Assembly (NCBI GenBank): GCA_029867005.1
Contig: CP123443.1
Span: 1,488,001 to 1,552,000 of the forward strand
From: Candidatus Haliotispira prima
GTDB lineage: Bacteria > Spirochaetota > Spirochaetia > SP-2023
Direction of reading: 5' to 3'
DNA: 64,000 nucleotides
This document shows, piece after piece, positions 18,372-28,236 of this stretch. The translations under genes and the position numbers were made by a program. Each line of letters opens with the position of its first letter. Positions within the stretch are counted from its first letter, which is position 1. Under the pieces are notes generated by a model. The model was given only the letters and a program-made list of their open reading frames with translations, had not been told where the DNA came from and ran no database searches.

Positions 18372-19370
18372 TTATTTTTGTTTGGTATCTTCAATATTAT
18401 AACTGTTTTGTACTACGTAGATAGGACGGTTTTTGACTTCGTGATAAATTCTGCCGATATACTCACCTATAATTCCTTGCCCCAATAAAATGGCACCACT
18501 GAAAAAAACTAATAATACTATGGTGGAAGTATATCCCGGCTCGGCATCTTGCAGCCAGAGCTTGATCACAATGGCACGCAGAGCTAAAAATAATCCAATC
18601 AGCAACACAAGCGAGCCGAAGTACGAAAAAAAACGCAATGGCACTGTAGAAAAGGCAAAGATGCCATCCAAAGCGTAACTCAGCATACGCTTGTAGTTAT
18701 ACTTTGTCTCTCCATATTTACGTTCCGGACGTTGATAAGAAATATGCTCAATGCGAAAGCCGGGCCAGGAGAGCAATCCGCGCATAAAACGATGTTTTTC
18801 TCGCAATTGGCATATTACATCAATTACACGACGATCCAAGAGACGAAAATCGGCCACCTGTCTGGGAATATCACTGCTGGAAATCTTGCCAATCAGTTCA
18901 TAGAATAGCTTGGCTGTAAGCTTTTTGAACAGTGGATCTTTTCGATTAGTACGGACAGGCAAAACAACATCAATGCTGCCATTAGCGGAGCCTTTGGAGG
19001 CATACCAAAGTTGCAGCATCTTCGGAATCAGCTCGGGAGGGTCTTGCAAGTCAGCATCCAAAGGGATTGCGGCATCGCCACGACAAAAATCCAGGCCCGC
19101 CGAAAGGGCGGCCTCTTTGCCAAAATTTCGCGAAAATTGCAGAACCTTGATGCGTTCATCACGCCGGGCGCACTCGAGTAGCAGGGGCAGGGTGACATCC
19201 GACGAACCATCGTCAATGCAGAGCACTTCAAAATCCAAGCCCTGCTCACCCGCTTCTCCTCCTAAACGAATCCCCTCCAAGATGGGCAGCAAGATCGAAA
19301 AATAGTGCTCAACACCCTCGGCCTCATTGTAAAATGGCGTAATGATGCTGAGCAGAGGAATCTTGTTCAT
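18372..19370 (-). CDS. GtrB-like polyprenyl-phosphate glycosyltransferase
   Basis: A 332-residue GT2 enzyme with FYNEAEG near residue 13, CIDDGSSD at 51-58, the metal site DADLQDP at 105-111 and two C-terminal membrane helices (about 235-255 and 270-297). This is the architecture of GtrB/ArnC-type enzymes, which transfer a sugar from a nucleotide donor to undecaprenyl phosphate at the cytoplasmic face. A Gly/Glu-rich insertion at about 36-45 looks species-specific. Its start overlaps the stop of the large membrane-protein gene by 4 bases, so the two are translationally coupled. The sugar is unknown. Confidence 0.88.
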   Translation of the reverse strand: MNKIPLLSIITPFYNEAEGVEHYFSILLPILEGIRLGGEAGEQGLDFEVLCIDDGSSDVTLPLLLECARRDERIKVLQFSRNFGKEAALSAGLDFCRGDAAIPLDADLQDPPELIPKMLQLWYASKGSANGSIDVVLPVRTNRKDPLFKKLTAKLFYELIGKISSSDIPRQVADFRLLDRRVIDVICQLREKHRFMRGLLSWPGFRIEHISYQRPERKYGETKYNYKRMLSYALDGIFAFSTVPLRFFSYFGSLVLLIGLFLALRAIVIKLWLQDAEPGYTSTIVLLVFFSGAILLGQGIIGEYIGRIYHEVKNRPIYVVQNSYNIEDTKQK

Positions 19371-22030
19371 TGCGGAGCCTGCTCTACGGCGGTGGACTGA
19401 CTAAACAAGACCGGTTTAAGGCCATATTGCCGTGCAAACTGTGTTGGAACGGCCCCCACGCTGTAAACACTGCCACCAAGTCCAGGAACAATTGTAAGGC
19501 TGCTTGATTCTCCTAAATAATAGATCGTTTGCCCCTTTTGCATGGCATTTACAATGGCAGCAACCTCTTCCGATTCTGTATAGCCGGGGAAAAATACAAG
19601 CGATTTCTGCTCAAGTACGGTATCATCGGTCAATATATCTATGGGTTCCTCCGGAGAAAATTTGTGCGGCATTGAAGCTTCGGAAGCTTCATGATTGAGA
19701 TAACGTATTCCGGAGTTTACCCCCGCCATATACCAAGAAGCAGACCAAGAATTCCCAATATAAACCGTCCATTTATTTTGAATTAGATTATTTAAAGAAG
19801 AGCAGATCGGCAGAAATGACTTTCTGTGATTCTGATAATGGTTCGCAGCCTGGATATTGACTTGCACTTTCTGAGCAGACAATACTCCCTGCAGGAGCAT
19901 TAGTGCGATTGCTCCAGACCGAATTGATAAAAGTCTCCATTTCTTCGTTTGGCCAGCTTGCTCACTGGTTGTTGGACTAAGGAAACCAGATAGATAGAAA
20001 CTCAAAGCATATAGAATAAGCAGCAAAGCAGGAAAAAAGTAGTAATTCAACATTATACCTAAAATTAGGTAGCAAAGGCTATAAGCTAAACCGGCCCAGA
20101 GTAACAGATCCGCTTTTATCAGGCCCCGTTCTCCCCTCACAACGACACAATAGAGACGCCATAAAGCCCAAAGCATTGGCAGGACATAGATTCCACCGGT
20201 ATTCCGAACGACGGATAGGAATCTATCGATTAAAGACAACTCCGAATTCCGGCCGGTGATAAAAGTTGGACCGGAGGTGTAGCTAAAGCGCATATAGAGT
20301 AGCAAAAAAAGCAGCGCACTGCCGAGTAACAGATAGCTAAAAAATTTCTGGGGCCTTGTATCTTGTTGGCGACAAAATAGAAGTCGACCTAAACCGTATA
20401 CCACGCAAATCACAAAAACAGGCTCTTTAAAATAAGTAGCCAACGTCAGCGGCAACCAAGCTAAGATGTAGCGAAGATACGAAGTCTTTGATTGTTCGGC
20501 ATAGCGCAAAGCCAGAAAAAACCAAGCAAACAATAGGTATAAACTCTTTTCAGGAAAAATAACATCGCCAAATATCGTTATAAGTTCCGGCAATTGTAAA
20601 ATTAACAAAAGGATATATAGGCAGACAACTTTATGGACCGGACGACGGCCCCTTGGCAGTGCATAATAAAGCAGCAACGTCCCTAATAAGAGCATAAGGG
20701 CATTTTGGACCAGGTAAGGCGATGGCGAGCGGTAGAACGGTGTAAAGATAACCCAATCGTAAATTTGGTGGGCCAGTGGGAAGAAGCGGGAAGGCCAAAT
20801 TCCTACTCTTAGAGGTGTTGCTACTCCCAGAGCAGTGCTTCTTAACCATATAAGAGCATCTCCGCCTATCCAACCGGGGTTGGCGAGGATGCCCAGTAGA
20901 TGAAAAACCAGAATGCCTACCACAGAACTGCCCAAGACTCGGATCAAACTATAGTTGATCCGTTTGGGATAGTTGCGCCAGAAAGAGAGCAGGGCCAGCA
21001 AAGATAGTAATAGCAACCAGTACTTCAATGAGTCATAAATTGCTCGTAACTCTCCGACTTTGAGGAGGTTTCTTAGCAAGAAAAAACCGCCGAGCAGGAC
21101 TGTGAACAAGACAATTTCATAGTAGATGGCAAGGGTCTTTGGTGGCCAATAAAATACCAGCCTCTTTGGGGATAGTCGCCACAAGAGATACGAAAGCATC
21201 AAAAGCACCCCCAAAAGAGATGGATAGGAAAAGCCTTTGAGGATGCCACTGAAATTCAACAGGATGCCGGAACCTAATAAGTAAACCAGTACGAAACAAA
21301 TTTGTTGTGCCCAAGGAAGCCAAGAAAACAGTCGATCTTTATCAGGGGAGGTATCAATAATATGTTCCAAAGAATATGGTCGCTTTCTTCCTACAATACA
21401 GACAGAAAGGCTTACTATAACAATCAACAAGGCACTCATTTTTTTAAAGAGAATATTCCAACCGGTTACATGATGGAAAAATAGGGCTAAACCCTCCGCT
21501 TGCCAAAAAATTCCGAGACATAAGAAGTTTAAAGATAGCAATAGACACTGAACTTTCAGGCCGGAAACTTTGAAATTATGCACTAAAAAACAGCGAAGGG
21601 AAAAACCTCCGGCCATAAGCGACAGCAAAATCCCATTGATGGCAGTAAAACCAATAATAACCAAACCTTTGGCGGTAACCCCATCATCGGAGAACCAATT
21701 GAACTTGGCGATATAATCGAGACAGAGCAGACCCTGGACTGCCAAAAAGGCGGCAAGGCCACCCAGGGTCAGTTTACTTTTGCTACGCCAAATATTGCGA
21801 GGCAGTTTCCACAGCAGGAACGCACTCAAATACGCCGAGCTGACAATAGATAGTTTCATGCTCCGGATGATGTCGCGGCCCACCCAAAAGGTAAAGTCGA
21901 TTCCGGGAGTTTGAAGGCTTTTTGCCTGCCACAGAGCCAGCACGGCATAACCTGAAGAGAGTACAAACACGACCAGAGGCAATATGCCCACCAGCCAAAC
22001 GGTTAATACCCTATTATTTTTGAAGTTCAT
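19367..22030 (-). CDS. Very large multipass membrane protein, probable glycosyltransferase
   Basis: An 887-residue protein with roughly twenty likely membrane helices and a soluble C-terminal region (about residues 735-887). No motif I can name with certainty. It sits between a SAM methyltransferase and a GtrB-like enzyme with 4-base overlaps at both ends, so it is the middle gene of a tight operon. In gtr loci the third, serotype-specific protein is a multipass enzyme that uses the GtrB product. By analogy this could be the transferase that places the lipid-linked sugar on an envelope glycan, but that is inference from context. Confidence 0.7.
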   Translation of the reverse strand: MNFKNNRVLTVWLVGILPLVVFVLSSGYAVLALWQAKSLQTPGIDFTFWVGRDIIRSMKLSIVSSAYLSAFLLWKLPRNIWRSKSKLTLGGLAAFLAVQGLLCLDYIAKFNWFSDDGVTAKGLVIIGFTAINGILLSLMAGGFSLRCFLVHNFKVSGLKVQCLLLSLNFLCLGIFWQAEGLALFFHHVTGWNILFKKMSALLIVIVSLSVCIVGRKRPYSLEHIIDTSPDKDRLFSWLPWAQQICFVLVYLLGSGILLNFSGILKGFSYPSLLGVLLMLSYLLWRLSPKRLVFYWPPKTLAIYYEIVLFTVLLGGFFLLRNLLKVGELRAIYDSLKYWLLLLSLLALLSFWRNYPKRINYSLIRVLGSSVVGILVFHLLGILANPGWIGGDALIWLRSTALGVATPLRVGIWPSRFFPLAHQIYDWVIFTPFYRSPSPYLVQNALMLLLGTLLLYYALPRGRRPVHKVVCLYILLLILQLPELITIFGDVIFPEKSLYLLFAWFFLALRYAEQSKTSYLRYILAWLPLTLATYFKEPVFVICVVYGLGRLLFCRQQDTRPQKFFSYLLLGSALLFLLLYMRFSYTSGPTFITGRNSELSLIDRFLSVVRNTGGIYVLPMLWALWRLYCVVVRGERGLIKADLLLWAGLAYSLCYLILGIMLNYYFFPALLLILYALSFYLSGFLSPTTSEQAGQTKKWRLLSIRSGAIALMLLQGVLSAQKVQVNIQAANHYQNHRKSFLPICSSLNNLIQNKWTVYIGNSWSASWYMAGVNSGIRYLNHEASEASMPHKFSPEEPIDILTDDTVLEQKSLVFFPGYTESEEVAAIVNAMQKGQTIYYLGESSSLTIVPGLGGSVYSVGAVPTQFARQYGLKPVLFSQSTAVEQAPQ

Positions 22031-22773
22031 GCGTTGCTTTCTTTTCTACGATCATCAAGATGGATACTCCGAAAAAGAAAGGAAATATAGGGGATAACGG
22101 TTCTTTCAAGAGAAAATACCGCCTCCAGGAGCTTGTTTGTAAGGGACGATGGCATGCGGACATCCCCCTCAGATTTATTTGAGTTTAAGCCCAAAATATT
22201 ATTTATCCATCGAATAGCAGCTACTACAGGAAACAAAATGGTATTAAAATATGTAGAATAAATGATTCTCAGCCCTGATTTTGAAGCAATATTTCTCAGT
22301 TCTCGTTGGGTATAACGTCTTTTGTGGTGATTTGCGACATCATGCCCGCTCCACAGAAACATATAGGCCGGCACTGTAATGAGGAGTTTTCCGTTGGGGT
22401 TCAACTTACTTGATAATGCCCTTACAGTAGCCAAATCGTCGTCAATATGCTCTATAACATCCAAAGCACAGATTAGGTCAAAATTAGTATCAAAAGGTAT
22501 ATTTTGTGGGAGTTTTCCTTTTTTTACAGTACAAATTTTCCTATTATTTGCGAGATTTCTTGATTCATCATCGTATTCCAGCGCAGATATATTTCCATAT
22601 TGGCTTAAAATACGTAAGTTTCCGCCGGAACCACAACCCACTTCAAGAACGGAATTACCATTGTCGTCCTGAAAATACCGGTCCAGTATCTTTTGGATAA
22701 TCTTCCTTCTGGCCGAAAACCACCAATGAGAGTCTTCGTGATCGTGCATGGAGCTGTACGCGTCCGGTTCCAT
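22027..22773 (-). CDS. Class I SAM-dependent methyltransferase
   Basis: A 248-residue protein with the SAM-binding motif VLEVGCGSGG at about 42-51, an acidic strand end at ALEYDDES, and ICALDVIEHIDDD as motif IV region. The N-terminal HEDSHWWFSARR block is common in methyltransferases of surface-glycan loci. The frame extends to a TTG at 22800, but the ATG at 22773 has a GAGAGG ribosome site six bases away and is preferred. It is the first gene of the three-gene operon and overlaps the next by 4 bases. The likely substrate is a sugar or lipid-linked intermediate of the same pathway. Confidence 0.82.
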   Translation of the reverse strand: MEPDAYSSMHDHEDSHWWFSARRKIIQKILDRYFQDDNGNSVLEVGCGSGGNLRILSQYGNISALEYDDESRNLANNRKICTVKKGKLPQNIPFDTNFDLICALDVIEHIDDDLATVRALSSKLNPNGKLLITVPAYMFLWSGHDVANHHKRRYTQRELRNIASKSGLRIIYSTYFNTILFPVVAAIRWINNILGLNSNKSEGDVRMPSSLTNKLLEAVFSLERTVIPYISFLFRSIHLDDRRKESNA

Positions 22774-22998
22774 TAAGGCCTCTCTTTGAAGAATGAACAA
22801 ATTTGAGAAATTTTGCGGGAAGACTCTACTAAATGAACATAGGTCTCTGTGGGCATTATACCAGTCAAGTTACATACCACCAAATTGGGATCATCCAGTC
22901 AAACAGACTGCGTACTGTTTATAGTGAAATGAGTTTTTGTTTGCAAGGGAATATGAAAATTAGGAAAGTGCTCCATAATCGACAGAAGTAGTGACTAC

Positions 22999-23160
22999 GT
23001 AGCTTTAATCCCCCCCAACACCTTCACCATTGGCTCAATACCATTGCCCCCGCCCGGCCACAAGCCGGGCTCCCTTACCGTTTTGGGGTTCCATTGCGGG
23101 GCCTTTGCAGGCGTTCCCTCCCCCAAATAAAAGAACACCGCAAACGGCACGGAGTTATAA
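22999..23160 (+). repeat. Dispersed intergenic repeat, copy B
   Basis: The longest copy. It starts near ACGTAGC and runs through the ACCATTGGCTCAATACCATT block, a CCCGGCCACAAGCCGGG inverted repeat, CCGTTTTGGGGTTCCATTGC and CCCCCAAATAAAAGAAC. It lies between the viaA 3' end and the methyltransferase. The remaining bases of this gap (22774-22998) show nothing recognisable. Confidence 0.8.
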
Positions 23161-23184
23161 TGCAATGCACCGTTCTTTTTTAGT

Positions 23185-25365
23185 CTATTGGAGTAAGACA
23201 TGGTCCGTCTCAGTTAGGGCAACTCCCGGGACGATTTTTTTGCCGAGGCTGAAACGGATGTTTGCTACCAGATTTTCCCATGACTCCCCTTGGTTGTAGG
23301 ACCAGTTTTCGTCAAAAATATTTAGAGAACTTGGCAGGGCCGAATTTCCAATCATCAGAGAGTAGAATTTAGAGTCTTTTTCCTTTTGTTTTTCTACTAA
23401 TTTGGCATCTTCTGCACTTAAAGAAGGAAAAAGGCCATCCGAAATTAACAGGAGATCCGCTTTTTTGTAATTCTTCTCATTCATCATTTCCAGTGCTTTG
23501 CGCATGGCCGGAGTAATATCCGTACCTCCGTGAAAACTCATGCACAGGAAGTCAATGAGGTCTTTCAGGCTATAAGTGATTGAACTCAGATCGAAGCAGT
23601 TGATTCCTGTGGAAAAGTTAATGAGAAACAATTTCCGTTTGCTCTGTGCGGCAAACCGAGCCAGTACATAACAGAGCATTTTGGCGGTCTGTTCCGGCAG
23701 GCCGTGCATACTGCCGCTGGTGTCAATGCACAAAATAAACGGGCCCTGATCTGTTTCCTTCGCGTGCTGTTCTTCTTTATGTGTGGTAATCTTTTGAGTG
23801 CTGAATACCGGCAATTCTGTTTTGTATTGCAACAAACGTTTCTGGCTGTATTTCAGCAGAAATAACAGCTCGCTTTCTTCATCCGCCAAGGTCAGCAATT
23901 CTTTGGGAACAATCCGGTTGATTTTATTGCCGTATTCGAGCCCAATGCGCTGCCCGCCCTGCCCGTATACCGTGTCCCTTGTCAAAACTTCTGTACTCAT
24001 TTCAATCATTTTTTTTTCATAGCTGCTTTCCGCCTTGCGATAACGGCCCAGCAATGCGGCCAGTTCTTTTAGACTCTGCTCTTGCTCCAATAGCTGCTCG
24101 TAGTGTTGTAAAACATCCCAATTGATGTGCCTCAGGTCGCCTTTGCTCATGTCCCACAGGCTGCCCAAGCCCGAACCAAAAGGCCGGAGAATGTTTCTGA
24201 GCTTTTGGAATTGTTCCATTTGCCGCTGTAATTGTGCGAGGTATTTTGTGCGTGCCCGGTCAATTTGCTCTTGCAGCCATTTGTCGCGTCTTTGGACAAA
24301 GTCTCGAAACCATTCTTGCAGGACATAGTTTTGTAACGTTTGTTTTTGATCCCGGGAAACTTGCTTAAGTAATTCTTGTTTACTTTGCTGTTCCGGTTCT
24401 TGCCCGGTTTCCGGTGCCTGCTCCGGCTTAAGTTCCTGTTCTTTTTGTGCTTTGTCTTCTGCCGTTTTGTTTTGCTTTCGCTTGTTTTGCCTTGCCTTAT
24501 TTCGCTTGCGGCTGTCTTCCTCCCACTTGGACCATTCCGTCTGCCAACCCTGTTTTGCCGCAGGGGGAAGTTGCTGCCAAGCCGGGCTATCCGCTTCCTG
24601 CTCTAAACGCAGCTCTTCCACGCATTCTGCGGCATCAAGGCGGGAGTAGTAGTACAAATCCCGCTGCTCTTTGGCATAGGGAAATTGCTCTTTGCAACCC
24701 TGCTCGGTTTCTTTGAACAGTGCATCCAAATCTTGGTTTACCTTGTCAGCCAAGCCCTCACGGTCAAAAAATTTGGCCAATTTCTGTGTTTGAGGGTCAT
24801 CCTGAAAAGATTCCAGGATTTTGACCCCGACATCAGAGAGTTCCGGCAAGGGCATAGGACGGATATGTAGTTTGGGGGATTTTACCGCAGGTTTTGGCAC
24901 GGCCTGTTTTGCTGTCTCCGCAGCGGCGTAGATACTTCTGTCAAATGCTGTTGCTTGGGAAGTTTGGAAAGCCGGAGACTGCACCATATAGCGGTGAATT
25001 TCTTCCAAGGCCTGAAGCAATAATTCAGCCGAACAATCTTGTTCCTTTAAGTTCGCATGAGCGGCATTCTGTATAAAACGCAAAACTTCAGAGCTAACAT
25101 CATTATTGGGGGATTTTCGATTAGGCTGCTTCTGCCCTTCTTTCAACAGTCTCTTCAGACTAAGTTTATGGCCTTTTTTATTATGCAGTTCGACATTGCG
25201 GACATAGCCTTCAAGAAAAGGACGAAGAAGTACCGCAATATTCCCATATTCTTCCTGTTCTCCCTTGCACAAAACGGTTTCAATCCTTGCCACACGCCCT
25301 TGAAGTTGCACATTTTCGAGAAAGGCAAAGTTTGTTTTCCTGTTTGCTTCCATGAGACTGGCCAT
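23185..25365 (-). CDS. viaA: ViaA-like VWA-domain protein
   Basis: A 726-residue protein whose C-terminal third is a von Willebrand A domain. The MIDAS motif DTSGSM starts at Asp548 and a GGTD loop follows. The centre (about 250-420) is a charged, Lys/Glu/Gln-rich coiled-coil region. ViaA is the partner of the AAA+ ATPase RavA, and E. coli ViaA is shorter (about 480 residues). The gene starts two bases after the ravA stop, which supports a working pair. In E. coli the pair affects respiratory complexes and aminoglycoside sensitivity; here its target is unknown. An alternative start is Met5. Confidence 0.82.
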   Translation of the reverse strand: MASLMEANRKTNFAFLENVQLQGRVARIETVLCKGEQEEYGNIAVLLRPFLEGYVRNVELHNKKGHKLSLKRLLKEGQKQPNRKSPNNDVSSEVLRFIQNAAHANLKEQDCSAELLLQALEEIHRYMVQSPAFQTSQATAFDRSIYAAAETAKQAVPKPAVKSPKLHIRPMPLPELSDVGVKILESFQDDPQTQKLAKFFDREGLADKVNQDLDALFKETEQGCKEQFPYAKEQRDLYYYSRLDAAECVEELRLEQEADSPAWQQLPPAAKQGWQTEWSKWEEDSRKRNKARQNKRKQNKTAEDKAQKEQELKPEQAPETGQEPEQQSKQELLKQVSRDQKQTLQNYVLQEWFRDFVQRRDKWLQEQIDRARTKYLAQLQRQMEQFQKLRNILRPFGSGLGSLWDMSKGDLRHINWDVLQHYEQLLEQEQSLKELAALLGRYRKAESSYEKKMIEMSTEVLTRDTVYGQGGQRIGLEYGNKINRIVPKELLTLADEESELLFLLKYSQKRLLQYKTELPVFSTQKITTHKEEQHAKETDQGPFILCIDTSGSMHGLPEQTAKMLCYVLARFAAQSKRKLFLINFSTGINCFDLSSITYSLKDLIDFLCMSFHGGTDITPAMRKALEMMNEKNYKKADLLLISDGLFPSLSAEDAKLVEKQKEKDSKFYSLMIGNSALPSSLNIFDENWSYNQGESWENLVANIRFSLGKKIVPGVALTETDHVLLQ

Positions 25366-25367
25366 CC

Positions 25368-27134
25368 CTATGGTTTATTTTCTTGATGCATATTCTGCTG
25401 GATTACCTGATACATTTTTTCTACACTTCTGGAAGTGTCCTCCGCAGCCTTTTGATATACAGAACGTATCCTACCTATTTTCAAAAGAAGAACTGCCAAA
25501 GAAGACAAATCCTTTTCCGCAAGTTCTCTTAAAAAAAGGACGTTTTCCAGCAAAAGAAAGTAATTTTTCTCATAGGTTTCTGTCACCCTATTCTGAAAAT
25601 TTTCAATACTTTCCTTGTATAACTCAATACTTACATTGATTTCAGAATGTAGCTCCTTCAATGATTCAAATACTTTATTATTTTCAATAATAGTGTGAGC
25701 ACTACCTGTTTTATTTGATTCCAAAAATTTTTGGGTATCAAAACCGTCATCTTTGATTTTCCTTGTTTTTAGCTTCATGGGACCGGTCCAGCTACCATTG
25801 TAAACATTAGTCAGCACAGTTTTAGACCAATTGGTTTTATTGGGATCAATCGTACACTGAGTGTTACGATCATTCTCCCAGACAGTGCTGTCTTGCAGAA
25901 GCATCTTGGGTACCCACCAATTCTGCTTATAGTGATTCTCCGAAACAAATTCCTTAGGGTTTTTCTGTAATTGTTTCCAGCTATTGCGATGAATAGCGAC
26001 AAAAGCATGATAATTATCATATTTTATTGCCGTTTCAAAAGGGATAAAACCGTCTTTGCCACACACTAGTTCGTGTTCCTCTTCAGCGTAATGTCCTTTT
26101 ACCTGCTTGTAGTAGTCCGTGATACTTTGCTCTAGGTTCCCCATCTCTTCCTCAATGGTGTAGGCGTTATCTTTCAGAATTTCGTTCCAAAATTCCCGCA
26201 GTTGTTCGTGATATTGGGGGCTTTCCCAAATGCTGTGCAGCATCACAGAGGCATCAATGATGTCCGGTTCGGTGTGGCCGTTGGCAAAGGCTGCCCCGCG
26301 AACTAACAGGGCAATCTGCTGCCAACGCCTGTCGGAAACAAAGATGGGCTGTTCTTGGCCGGTATTTAGGTCCCTCAGTTTTTGCCTCATGCTGAGGATG
26401 GCACTTTCGGCCACCGCACCCAGCGGGATTTCTGCGATATCGGCGCGCCACTGTTTCAGTTGTTGCAGAGAAAGGGGCCGGCTTATCTCGCATTGCGGTT
26501 GTGTGCTCGAAGCCGCTAAGAGTTGGCGAAAATGTTCTGTTTCCTGTAAGGGGAGCAGTTCCAAGCGCACGGTAATGCGGTCCCACAGAGCTTGGAGGCT
26601 TTGGTTTTCTTCTTTGGTTTGGGCCGGCAATTCGTTACTCGCACAAATAAAGGCTTTTAACGGTACATCTTCCGTTTTACTGCCGTTGTGGAATTTCTTT
26701 TCATTGAGGATGCTCAGCAGGGTGTTTTGAATGGCGGGGTTGGCCTTCCAAATTTCATCCAGAAAAACGATATGGGCCTTGGGCAAATAGCCTTCGGTTT
26801 TGATGCTGTATGTGCCCTCCTTGAGTTCTTTCAAATCCAGCGGGCCAAAAAGCTGGTCCGGTTCGCTGAACTGGTTCATGAGGTATTCAAAGTAGCTTAC
26901 AGACTCAGAATTTTCTGAGTCACCATCTCGAAACAGGTATTGCAGACGGCGTGCCAGCAGGCTCTTGGCAATGCCCGGTTCACCCAGCAAAAAGGTGTTT
27001 TGGCCTACCAGAGCGGCGAGCAGGATAATGGGGACGGCTTCCTCACGTTCTAAAAGGCCATTGCCCAATTCTGCACAATATTGGGAAAAAAGTTGTGGTA
27101 TACTCTGCTTATTATCTTTTTGTTTGGCACTCAT
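25368..27134 (-). CDS. ravA: RavA-like MoxR-family AAA+ ATPase
   Basis: A 588-residue MoxR-type ATPase. Walker A is GEPGIAKS at 51-58, Walker B is IVFLDE at 122-127, and a sensor-1 segment ICASNE follows. The chain after about residue 300 is longer and more charged than E. coli RavA (about 500 residues). The ATG at 27134 has an AAGGAG ribosome site; an upstream in-frame extension to 27236 is not needed. It is coupled to the VWA gene downstream. MoxR-VWA pairs act as chaperone-like assembly or remodelling machines. The surrounding hicAB and restriction genes make a stress or defence role possible but unproven. Confidence 0.85.
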   Translation of the reverse strand: MSAKQKDNKQSIPQLFSQYCAELGNGLLEREEAVPIILLAALVGQNTFLLGEPGIAKSLLARRLQYLFRDGDSENSESVSYFEYLMNQFSEPDQLFGPLDLKELKEGTYSIKTEGYLPKAHIVFLDEIWKANPAIQNTLLSILNEKKFHNGSKTEDVPLKAFICASNELPAQTKEENQSLQALWDRITVRLELLPLQETEHFRQLLAASSTQPQCEISRPLSLQQLKQWRADIAEIPLGAVAESAILSMRQKLRDLNTGQEQPIFVSDRRWQQIALLVRGAAFANGHTEPDIIDASVMLHSIWESPQYHEQLREFWNEILKDNAYTIEEEMGNLEQSITDYYKQVKGHYAEEEHELVCGKDGFIPFETAIKYDNYHAFVAIHRNSWKQLQKNPKEFVSENHYKQNWWVPKMLLQDSTVWENDRNTQCTIDPNKTNWSKTVLTNVYNGSWTGPMKLKTRKIKDDGFDTQKFLESNKTGSAHTIIENNKVFESLKELHSEINVSIELYKESIENFQNRVTETYEKNYFLLLENVLFLRELAEKDLSSLAVLLLKIGRIRSVYQKAAEDTSRSVEKMYQVIQQNMHQENKP

Positions 27135-27532
27135 AACAGGGCTCCTTTTTGGCAAGACGTTGTTTCCGGAAAGAACGTTATAATAAAATTGTCGGGAAAT
27201 GAGATTCTGCTTCCTGAACATCATTATAATACTCAAAAAGTGCTAAATAGTCCAGATTTGGATATATATGAAGAAAACTATAAGATAAGTAATGCCAACT
27301 TTAAACACCTTGCTAAGGTACAAAATACTATAAAATAAAGCCTTTACAATGATAAAAATAAAAAAATGGTCGGCTAAAGCAGATAAATTAAAATTAGTAG
27401 TGTCTTAATTTTGATAAATGCACCGCTGCAAAATTAGGTCTCTGCTTTAGTCTCCGCCCTGCCACAAGCCGACGCCCTTCCCATTTAGGCCATACCGGCA
27501 CCACCCAAAGATTTGCATGCAAAATAAAACAG
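27135..27532. other. Intergenic region with partial repeat, copy E
   Basis: This gap between hicB and ravA is AT-rich near ravA. About 27450-27510 is a fragment of the dispersed repeat (GCCACAAGCCG, then TCCCATTTAGGCCATACCGG, shared with 23.05 and 28.29 kb). I see no gene in the rest. Confidence 0.6.
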
Positions 27533-27934
27533 CTACCCTTGTAATTCATGCCTTGCAGCACCGGAAATAAACGCGGATCTTGTTATTCCACGCCGTTTTG
27601 CGGCATCGTCAATTGCCTCAAGGATACCCTGGTCTAAACTAATATTAACACGCTTAACAGTGCCTTTATCAATAAGCAGAGGTACATATACAAATACAGC
27701 CCCTTCGCGCCATTCTTCCAGTGAAGCGTCGCTGTAAATCTCATCCATACTTCTGGGTGTGGGAGTCTCTGCCCCGTCTTGCTGCATTCCTTCAATTTGG
27801 AATGCGACCGCTTCCGTTGCATTTTTCAATGCTTCTTCCAGCGTATCACCGCCGGATATACAACCCGGTAAATCGGGGAAACTCACCCCAAAACAACTTT
27901 CTGAATCTTTATGAACAAATGCTATGTAGCCCAT
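27533..27934 (-). CDS. hicB: HicB-type antitoxin
   Basis: A 133-residue antitoxin. The N-terminal HicB fold has GVSFPDLPGCISGGDTLEEA and a following AVAFQIEGM helix. The C-terminus (VKRVNISLDQGILEAI to about residue 130) is a ribbon-helix-helix-like DNA-binding domain for autoregulation. It should neutralise the HicA mRNA interferase encoded one base upstream. The order hicA then hicB on the minus strand is the usual one. Confidence 0.93.
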   Translation of the reverse strand: MGYIAFVHKDSESCFGVSFPDLPGCISGGDTLEEALKNATEAVAFQIEGMQQDGAETPTPRSMDEIYSDASLEEWREGAVFVYVPLLIDKGTVKRVNISLDQGILEAIDDAAKRRGITRSAFISGAARHELQG

Positions 27935-27935
27935 A

Positions 27936-28094
27936 CTATTTCCACCCTGCTTGTTTATAAACAGAAAGAACTGTTCCCTTAGGCAAATCCTTTTTCGGAT
28001 GCGGCACAGTCACACGGCCGGCCTTTGAGGCATGTTTGAACTGACAGTGATCACCTTTCGTTTCAACCAAGAACCAGCCGTCTGCTTCCAACAT
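27936..28094 (-). CDS. hicA: HicA-type mRNA interferase toxin, short N-terminus
   Basis: A 52-codon frame that is clearly HicA: LEADGWFLVETKGDHCQF near the start, then KAGRVTVPHPKKDLPKGT and an AGWK end. The histidine in GDHCQFKH is at the position of the catalytic His of the dsRBD-like fold. Full-length HicA proteins start about seven residues earlier with a helix of the type M-K-x-x-x-L-I. Here the in-frame upstream codons (S-L-S-T-L-V-K) run into a TGA with no ATG, GTG or TTG, so the first usable start is the internal ATG at 28094. The toxin may be truncated. It ends one base before hicB. Confidence 0.85.
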   Translation of the reverse strand: MLEADGWFLVETKGDHCQFKHASKAGRVTVPHPKKDLPKGTVLSVYKQAGWK

Positions 28095-28236
28095 TTTAAC
28101 TAATGTAGAGAGAGATCAAGTATGTTGTAAATGCAGACAATAAGCAAATGCCGTTTACAGAATTAGAAAGTATTAAAATTAAAAACTCTAAAGATATAAA
28201 TAGATAAGACATAAAAGAGGAATATAAATATTTATC

